Source: Seminavis robusta (lineage: Eukaryota; Bacillariophyta; Bacillariophyceae; Naviculales; Naviculaceae). From it: a stretch of 58,390 nucleotides of DNA. Positions 52,336 through 58,390 of the stretch are shown one piece after another. The DNA lies in NCBI GenBank assembly GCA_903772945.1, contig CAICTM010000578.1, forward strand, positions 1 through 58,390, read 5' to 3'. The translations under genes were made by a program, and so were the position numbers. The first letter of the stretch is position 1. Every line of letters begins with the position of its first letter. Under the pieces are notes generated by a model. It was given only the letters and a program-made list of their open reading frames with translations. It ran no database searches and was not told where the DNA came from.

Positions 52336-53027
52336 CTGAGGCGCGGTCCTAACCAGCGATTGTGACCTCTTTATTCCTCCCTTCGTTCGTGAAATCAATT
52401 TAACTGTTAAAATCGGCTTGCTTTCACTCCATTTCCATGAAAGCTGCAGTACGGCGAACCATTGATTTCCCATTCTCAATTCGCCGTACCGCAGCTTTCG
52501 TGGAAATGGATTTCGCGTAGGACCAATCAGAATGTTAGAGCCGGCCGATCTCAACCAATCCCACAAATCACTAACTCTAATCGGCAAGCTTTTCGAATTC
52601 GGTACTAATTCGGTACTGTACCCATAGCAACACTGCGTTCGATTGCAGCTACTAGCTACCAACAGACCAATCTCGACAACCAAGAAGGTTAACAAGCCAA
52701 GCCATTAACCGGGAGTAACCTACATGCTAATAACTTTGCTAGCCTTCTTGGTTGTGAAGATTGGTCTGTTGGTAGCTAGCTAGCTAGCTAGCTAATGGCT
52801 AATAGCTAGCTAGTAGATTGAAGATTCGATTGTTTGATCATTCGATCGAATACTCAATCGATTCGTTAGAGTTGGGGATTTGCGTTGATTTTTCGCGTAC
52901 CGCGTATGTGTGTCACATGGATAGGAATGAAATCTTGATTCGTACAACTAAATAAATGGACGAAAATAAATGTGTTTCGCGAATGCACGGAGGACACACA
53001 TGGAGAATGGATAGGACCTCGCCTGAG
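52336..53027. mobile_element. non-autonomous TIR element, copy 2 (692 bp), inverted relative to copy 1
   Basis: Begins CTGAGGCGCGGTCCTAACC and ends GGATAGGACCTCGCCTGAG, flanked by TA on both sides (52334-52335 and 53028-53029), a Tc1/mariner-type target duplication. It is the reverse complement of copy 1 except for an extra segment of about 110 bp that includes a foldback (52653-52777). Confidence 0.8.
52653..52777. repeat. foldback insertion in TIR element copy 2
   Basis: Arms 52653-52693 (CTACCAACAGACCAATCT ...) and 52736-52777 (... AGATTGGTCTGTTGGTAG) are inverted repeats of about 40 bp around a 42-bp centre. Absent from copy 1. It is followed by a long (CTAG)n run at 52770-52795. Confidence 0.85.
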
Positions 53028-53483
53028 TATTTGATTGCAGCAAAAGTGAGTTCTAAATACTAAAGGTTGATACGGTACATGTACCGGTTGTTGAGAAGAC
53101 CCTGAACCTGGATGCTCGTATCTTTCCAACTATACCGTCTTGTAGATTGGGTTTTCTGTCTCTTCAGAATAGATCTTTAAAATCATTCAAGATTGTGAGC
53201 CTTTCGACTCTTCGTTTTGATCCATCTTGCCTATCGTATCTATCTTGTCAAATGTATCGGTCTTACCATCCACATTGGTCTTACCGAATACATTGGTCTT
53301 GCCTCCATTGTCAACCCGTCGCTTGCTTCATTCATCATGGTCCCACCATCTAGCTAGCTAGCTAGACTAACCATACCTATTCGAGTCCCGGTACCTTAGT
53401 CGTGGTTGGTCTGTAGTCCCTCCATCTCTTCAACTGCCTTCACATATGCATCCATGATTTCTTGCAACCATTTGCCTTTTAAG

Positions 53484-54287
53484 CTAAGGAGGGTTCCCGT
53501 GACGCCAACACCTTCCATTAAAGCGTCGTAATGTCATCAAGATGCCATCCAATGGTAGATTTGTTGCTGGAATGTTCGCCGTCGAGGGGATGGCCAGAAC
53601 CGGTGGTGGAGTGCCCGTGACCCATGCATTTCTTGCAGCTCCTCCTGGGCCTACGCGGCCAAATTCCACGATTCCCGTGGTGACAAGATTGCCTATGGCA
53701 TTGTGTGTGGCACACCAAGCCATCATTCGACCATTCTCAGCAGTAGTAGTATCAAAAATCTTGATGAGAATGACGCACTCTGCTCCTGGAACATGCGAAA
53801 GTATGAGGTTGGCACGGGTGTTGAGAGCATTCTCATCTTGTGACTGTCCAACTTCCACCAGAAGGGGAAAGCCAGGCATGTTGCCGATAACTTTAACATC
53901 AGGAGTAATGTTTTGAGCTCCAGCTGCTGTCTGAATCTGCCCCAGGCAAACCTGAAAGGCCGGGAAGGCAACCTTCAGCGCATCGTAAAGAGCCAATCGA
54001 GTGGTACCATGGGAATCGTAGCAACCTTCTCGAAGGAGCACACAGCGATCCTCAACATCATAGGAAACTCGAAGCCCCGTTTCTGAATTCAGAAGCCAGT
54101 CATTGTATTGTTCCAAGGAAACATCTCGTCCAAACTTTACAGGCAACTCGCCCTTGTCGCAATATCCAATCAGAGTGGAGACACCTTCCTCATCATGCGG
54201 GAAAGCAACCTCCACACGCTCAATTCCAGGAGAGTTTGGAGCACTAGCTGGATTGACTCTGCTTGGTTGTGGTGAGTCTGCGCTCAT
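53484..54287 (-). CDS. PD-(D/E)XK nuclease-like protein
   Basis: 267 residues from the ATG at 54287. The central part reads ITPDVKVIGNMPGF, then LLVEVGQSQDENAL, then ANLILSH and ECVILIKIF. This PD...(V)EVG-x-SQ...L pattern followed by a hydrophobic strand resembles the restriction-endonuclease-like fold found in many eukaryotic orphan proteins (often written as VxEVGxSE). The motif has Glu-Val-Gly where a classical catalytic Glu-x-Lys would be, so nuclease activity is doubtful. No signal peptide or TM. It sits between mobile-element DNA on both sides and may have arrived with it; function unknown. Confidence 0.6.
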   Translation of the reverse strand: MSADSPQPSRVNPASAPNSPGIERVEVAFPHDEEGVSTLIGYCDKGELPVKFGRDVSLEQYNDWLLNSETGLRVSYDVEDRCVLLREGCYDSHGTTRLALYDALKVAFPAFQVCLGQIQTAAGAQNITPDVKVIGNMPGFPLLVEVGQSQDENALNTRANLILSHVPGAECVILIKIFDTTTAENGRMMAWCATHNAIGNLVTTGIVEFGRVGPGGAARNAWVTGTPPPVLAIPSTANIPATNLPLDGILMTLRRFNGRCWRHGNPP

Positions 54288-54297
54288 TTTATGGTCG

Positions 54298-54410
54298 GGT
54301 TGTTGGTTGTTTGTTGTTGTTGTGTGTCGGTATCGCGGGTTGTTTGTTGTTTGTTGTTTGTTGTTTGTTGTTTGTTGATTGTTGTTTGTTGTTGTTGTTG
54401 TGTGTCGGTG
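54298..54410. repeat. GTTTGTT microsatellite directly upstream of the PD-(D/E)XK-like gene
   Basis: A 7-bp repeat (GTTTGTT, about six units at 54339-54380) lies between two copies of GTTGTTGTGTGTCGG. On the coding strand this is a CAACAAAC-rich leader, which probably forms the 5' UTR. Confidence 0.9.
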
Positions 54411-55370
54411 TCAACAGACATGATGGACGCTGGTGCCCAGGCAGAGCGAAACCGCCGGCTGTTGTTGTTTGTGCCAGTACTAGCTAGCTAGTGCAATACA
54501 CGGCTCTTAGCCTTATTCGCGACTCAATCCTAGATGGGGTTTGAGTTCGACTCATGACTGAGTCTCTCGTGAATAGTCATTTGAGACAGGGTTCTCAATG
54601 ACCGCTCTGGTCATACTAGGTTGATGATGAAACATCACTCTAGATATTTAGCCAGCGTGGAGTACTTCCACGCTACTAGATCCATGCTAGACGAATCTTC
54701 CACGCGTTCCGTTTTAGGATCGTGGAGATACGTAGGATTACTACCGCAACCTACTCTATCACACTTGATAGTCTCCCGCGGAAGCCAGATCTACGATCCC
54801 TTGATGATGATCTCTCTCGTTGATTAGTTTTCATAGCTTTCTAATCTCTCTCATAACTTTCATTCTCTCAAACTCAAAACACTCGAAAGATCTTACACTA
54901 GCTTTTAGCGTAGTGCATTTTGTTAACAAACACAATAGCTTTCAGTACCCTCAACCTATTCCTTCACCATGAAGATGGCTCAAGGAAAGCATGCGTTCCG
55001 CAACTTGAGAAACAGTTGCGTGACAAACCCTTTCTTCCTCTCTCAGTCAACAATGACGAAGAAAACGAGAGATCGACGATACTCGTACAACCACTTGCAA
55101 ACTTCGCAACCATGTTGCAAGCGCAAATCAGAAGACCTGACAATGAGGACAACTCCTCTATCAATTCAATCACTTGGATGAGAAATCTCTATCTGAGATT
55201 AGGCAGATGATGACTCAACGAAACCTGTTCCGATTTCTCATACCAAAGTGATGAAATATCCACTAACTAGTAAACAAGAATTGTTTGCAACTGATGAACA
55301 CTACGGCAAATTAGATGATTGCCTAAAGCTGCTCTCATACCCAACTTTGGGACTGGCGTGTATATACTCA
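54411..55370. other. A/T-rich region with LTR-like composition and short frames
   Basis: No gene can be supported. The stretch 54590-54910 (ending CTCTCAAACTCAAAACACTC) has the look of an LTR or leader. Short frames at 54920-55210 and 54969-55181 have no recognisable domains. Confidence 0.35.
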
Positions 55371-55379
55371 TCAGTGGCA

Positions 55380-56980
55380 GAACAGGGACATCAAGCAGCG
55401 GACATAGGTAACTCCGATGGCGGAAGAAGCAAGGGTTGCCACCAGCAGTGATTGGGGTGATGCTGGAGCAGCGGTGGTGGGAGAGTGTTGCACAAGAAGA
55501 GGGTGCCTTGTAAGGAAACTTGCGGAACCCACGATGTTACTGGTGAAATGAGCACTGGTGCCTTTGGAGAACCTTCCACAGTTGCGACAGTATTTAGCAA
55601 CCACCTTCCATCACAGAAATTGGTGTGTTGGGCATCATCGGAATGTTCTCTCTTGGAGGCATGGAAGCAAGCTTGTCTTTGATAAGAGTTGTGAGTTTGG
55701 AGTTGGTTTCAGCACTCAGACCGTTGTCCTTGGGAGCACCTCGCTTGGGACATGCTGGATCGTTTCTATGATGATCAGTAGCTCCACAATCAAAGCAGGC
55801 GCCTCCACGAGGACGGGTACCGCCACTGGCTGATCCACTGTTTCGATCCTGAGTGAGACTCCCAACTTTTGCCTCAACTGCTTGTCAATTGCTCCTGGAA
55901 GGCTTTGGCCTGGGATCCCTTGGATCCAAGATGTTGGGCAGGCTCATAAGTTTTCTGGTTGATGAGGACCCGATAGAGGGCATCCAAGTCATTCAAAGTG
56001 TCGAGTGCTTCCAATTGTTTGTTCCCATAGTTGCTATCAAATCCGTTGATGTCACTCTTGACAACAAGCTCATGGACTTTGGATCGAAAGTATGGACAAC
56101 CACAGCCAAGGAGACCCTCAAAGATGTGCTGGTTAGTTCAGGCATGGGATCACTGGACATAAAGTTTAATCGAATCTCTTTGATGATCTTGCTTGCATCG
56201 ACAACATACATGGAAACATTCTCCCCAGGGAACTTGGTGATGTCCAAGTGAAGTAGCTTGGCTTTGAGGGTTTCAATCTTACTGAGAGAAGGTCTGTATA
56301 TTTCTGCAGAAGAGCCAAGAGAAGTTGGGGCCCATTGTGTTTGGCTCTAGGAACATATGATTTCAATTCTTCCTGAGTGATCAGTGCAAGAGTTCAAGAC
56401 AGCCTTTCCCGACCAGGCAAGGTTGGTTAGATCATACTGGCAAACAGGATGTTGCTGCAGATCCCCATTGGCATCGATGAGTCTGCCCCATTGACTGTGA
56501 GGTCCTGATGCCATTTTCCATCATAGACTCTGAAACCTGTCCAGGAGCAGTGAACATGTTGATTTTATTAATAGTGTTAGTATTAAGGTCTCCAACAACA
56601 AGCTGGAATACCCCTTCCATTCCATGCTCTGTCATCATACTCTCAAAGGCGATAAGAGAGGCTAGCACATGAGACCCAGAAGCATTGGACTCAGTCAGAG
56701 TGGAGAATAGTAGACTGGTGGAATCCTTCAGTCTTTCTTGCATGCCAATTCGATAGGCTGGAGTGTGGTGTGATGTTTCAGATGGTCGTCACCATGGAAA
56801 CCCTGAGGCATAGGGTGCTTTGAGGTTCCTTTCCCAGTCCATCTGAGCCAGATCTGTCCAGGCTCCAGTGGTGGTTGATACCTCCAAGTCGAGGGGCTTC
56901 TGTAGCTTGGTCTTTTCTTTGTTTTCCCAATGTGCTGGAGGAGCTCTGAACTGAACTGCGGTCAATGGTGCTGCAGTCAT
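55380..56980 (-). pseudogene. decayed copia-type gag with zinc knuckle
   Basis: Read on the reverse strand from an ATG at 56980. The gag-like frame is broken by an in-frame TGA after SGFPW (about 56787) and then shifts frame several times. Recognisable pieces in order: the N-terminal AVQFRAPPAHWENK, QERLKDSTSLLFSTL, a middle part with PGENVSMYVVDASKII, YEPAQHLGSKGSQAKAFQEQ, a CCHC-like zinc knuckle (CFDCGATDHHRNDPACPK), and a second Cys/His motif (KYCRNCGRFSKGTSAHFT). The zinc knuckle binds RNA in a working Gag. With at least one stop and two or more shifts this copy cannot make a complete protein. Confidence 0.65.
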
Positions 56981-57280
56981 GGTTGGAGGATCAGATGTGG
57001 GATGATTGGATCAGATTCAAAGAAGCTTGTCTGAACCTTGTGGACTGAAAAGGATGCTGATGCTGGCGCTGCTGTTGAAGATGAAGATGCTGAGGCAGAG
57101 GAAGCGTCGTCAAGGTCCATCAAGTGAAATCAACAAGAGGGCAATGGCAATGGCAACAGCGGCATGGCAACAGTGGAACAGTGGCAACAGTAGAGGAGCG
57201 GCAACAAGAGGAGGAGCTCGATGGACCAGTCAATCGAGTCAATCGAAGCTGGCGCTAGAGTTTATGAGCTTTCTTCAATC

Positions 57281-57378
57281 GGAGCGAGTCCTCGAGCGAA
57301 TCTTCGTTTAGGAGCGAGTCCTCGAGCGAATCTTCGTTTGAATGATCATTCAAACGGAGCGAGTCCGCGAGCGAAGAT
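57281..57378. repeat. 30-bp direct repeat
   Basis: Two exact-period units start GGAGCGAGTCCTCGAGCGAA at 57281 and 57311; a third partial unit lies at 57356-57378. The word GAGCGAATC also recurs in the repeats at 57890-58010. Confidence 0.85.
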
Positions 57379-57513
57379 GAGTGGTTCAACGACCAACTGC
57401 AAGCCGGCTATAACGACCAATGCCAGTCCTAGGTAGACTGAGCTTGTTGTTATCGTTATCGATCGGCAGTTTGTTGTTGTTCATCGCCGTTCCGTGTTGT
57501 CGTTTCGAACAAC

Positions 57514-57558
57514 AACTCGACGGACGAAAACGACATACGTGTACCTCTCCGTCGAGTT
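57514..57558. repeat. short inverted repeat
   Basis: AACTCGACGGA at 57514 pairs with TCCGTCGAGTT ending at 57558, leaving a loop of about 23 nt. Confidence 0.8.
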
Positions 57559-57704
57559 AATGAAAAGTGAGGAACTGAAGCATGACTCAATAAAAGACTT
57601 AAGCTCAGGTAATTCGAATCGATAATAGTAGGTAATAAGCATGACTAATGCATGACACACAAGCCGACCTTATATTGCATCGGAGCTCATTTTTCGACGA
57701 AATC

Positions 57705-57777
57705 TGTTAACTCGGCGGCAAAGCCTTGGCCATGCTCAGCTTCAGCATGGATCGATCGTCGATCGGCCGAGTTAACA
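57705..57777. repeat. 73-bp inverted-repeat unit with TGTTAACTCGGC ends
   Basis: TGTTAACTCGGC at the left end is matched by GCCGAGTTAACA at the right end. The interior contains further self-complementary words (GCCATGCTCAGC, CGATCGTCGATCG). It could be a small foldback element or a decayed LTR piece; no target duplication is seen. Confidence 0.75.
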
Positions 57778-57869
57778 GTAGTAGCAGTAGAAGCAAAATA
57801 ACAGAAGCAGTATCAGTAGTGGTTCCTGCATCGATCGAGTAAAGGGTGGACTCCCATAGGAGTCCATTG

Positions 57870-58010
57870 TTGCCAAGGGGATTGCTTACGAGCGAATCCA
57901 AGAGATCCTCATCACGATGTTGGTCGATGACAGGATAAAGAACAAGAGGGTTGCTTACGAGCGAATCCAGCAAGTTGACAAGGGGATTGCTTGCGAGCGA
58001 ATCCAAGGGA
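57870..58010. repeat. interrupted repeat of GATTGCTTACGAGCGAATCC
   Basis: Three near-identical copies of GATTGCTTACGAGCGAATCC (about 57879, 57950 and 57987) with unequal spacers. The reverse-strand frame through them repeats LLDSLVSNPL, but it lacks other signs of a gene. Confidence 0.8.
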
Positions 58011-58268
58011 ATTAAGTTGCAATAAGTGGAAGGACTACCGATGAAGATAATGAGAGGAAACTCAGGACTCTGCATCAAGGGATAGCTCATTCCATTGACA
58101 ACCATAAGGGATAGACATATAAGAATAAGAATGAGTAACATCTCATAACCTCGCATGCTACCATGCGACAATACCATTGTGTACTGATTAATCTAACGAT
58201 CTAAGAGATGTAAAGTTTGTATTTCCAAATAAGTGAGCAGTTATTGATTATTTTCTAGAATAAGCCTG

Positions 58269-58389
58269 CTAATTGTAAAGCTGTAAAGCTGAATTGTAAG
58301 CTGTATCCCGTCGCACTCTTGTCTTGCGACGTTTACGAGGTTGGCCACGGACGAGGTTAACGATGCTAAATAGATCATCAGAGTCTAGT
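58269..58389 (-). CDS. possible C-terminal end of a gene cut by the window edge
   Basis: On the reverse strand the frame is open from the window edge for about 39 codons to a TAG at 58269-58271. It reads SDDLFSIVNLVRG, then a basic PRKRRKTRVRRD run resembling a nuclear-localisation or nucleic-acid-binding tail. It may belong to a retroelement or an unrelated gene; too short to assign. Confidence 0.25.
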   Translation of the reverse strand, partial: LDSDDLFSIVNLVRGQPRKRRKTRVRRDTAYNSALQLYN

Positions 58390-58390
58390 T

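Noticed and set aside
57707..58177. Reverse-strand frame of 156 residues with a signal-like start
   Set aside because: It runs through the LLDSLVSNPL repeat and the palindromic 73-bp unit in retroelement-derived DNA; no domain and no independent support.

Overview
The window looks like nuclear DNA of a photosynthetic stramenopile, most likely a pennate diatom. This rests on gene content and architecture rather than a marker gene: spliceosomal introns of about 80-125 bp with GT/AG ends, Ty1/copia-type retroelement pieces, Hint-domain membrane proteins, multi-pass membrane proteins with EGF/LNR-like ectodomains, long low-complexity phosphoprotein-like ORFs, and intergenic DNA full of short self-complementary words such as CTAGCTAG and GTACCGGTAC. 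The species cannot be fixed from the sequence.

Layout. 1-1.1 kb: the 3' end of a copia polyprotein and a probable LTR. 1.1-5.0 kb: a tandem segmental duplication carrying two Hedgehog-type Hint membrane proteins; the second copy converges, 4 bp apart, on a Nudix gene whose 3' tail was duplicated along with them. 5.7-8.5 kb: a REV7/MAD2L2-like HORMA gene with a large acidic insertion, divergent from a secreted GH130-like gene. 8.5-10.7 kb: gene-free, with minisatellites. 10.7-12.0 kb: a truncated hemoglobin with an unexplained C-terminal extension. 12.4-28.3 kb: one giant reverse-strand gene, split by a 14-N assembly gap inside its own repeats, coding for at least about 5,300 residues of arginine/serine-rich tandem repeats. 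30.0-30.4 kb: a small unknown gene with strongly biased codon use. 30.8-32.7 kb: a four-exon sugar porter. 33.5-37.4 kb: a second long disordered protein. 38.3-41.7 kb: a chorein-like lipid-transfer protein carrying a DEP domain. 42.4-43.0 kb: a small protein with signals for GPI anchoring. 44.0-48.1 kb: a membrane protein with EGF, LNR-like and beta-propeller-like parts, whose reading frame needs a 13-nt microexon. 48.2-50.0 kb: a seven-TM receptor-like gene. 50.4-53.0 kb: MITE-like elements (one pogo-type, two copies of another family in opposite orientation). 53.5-54.3 kb: a PD-(D/E)XK-like gene. 54.5-58.4 kb: decayed retroelement DNA with a gag pseudogene.

There is no operon-like logic. 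The genes are independent eukaryotic transcription units covering DNA repair, carbohydrate hydrolysis and transport, cell-surface sensing and membrane lipid transfer. The least described items are the giant repeat gene, the microexon-dependent LNR protein, the diverging Hint pair and the REV7 with an inserted acidic domain. Start codons were set to ATG throughout; several open frames extend further upstream but only with TTG, CTG or GTG.
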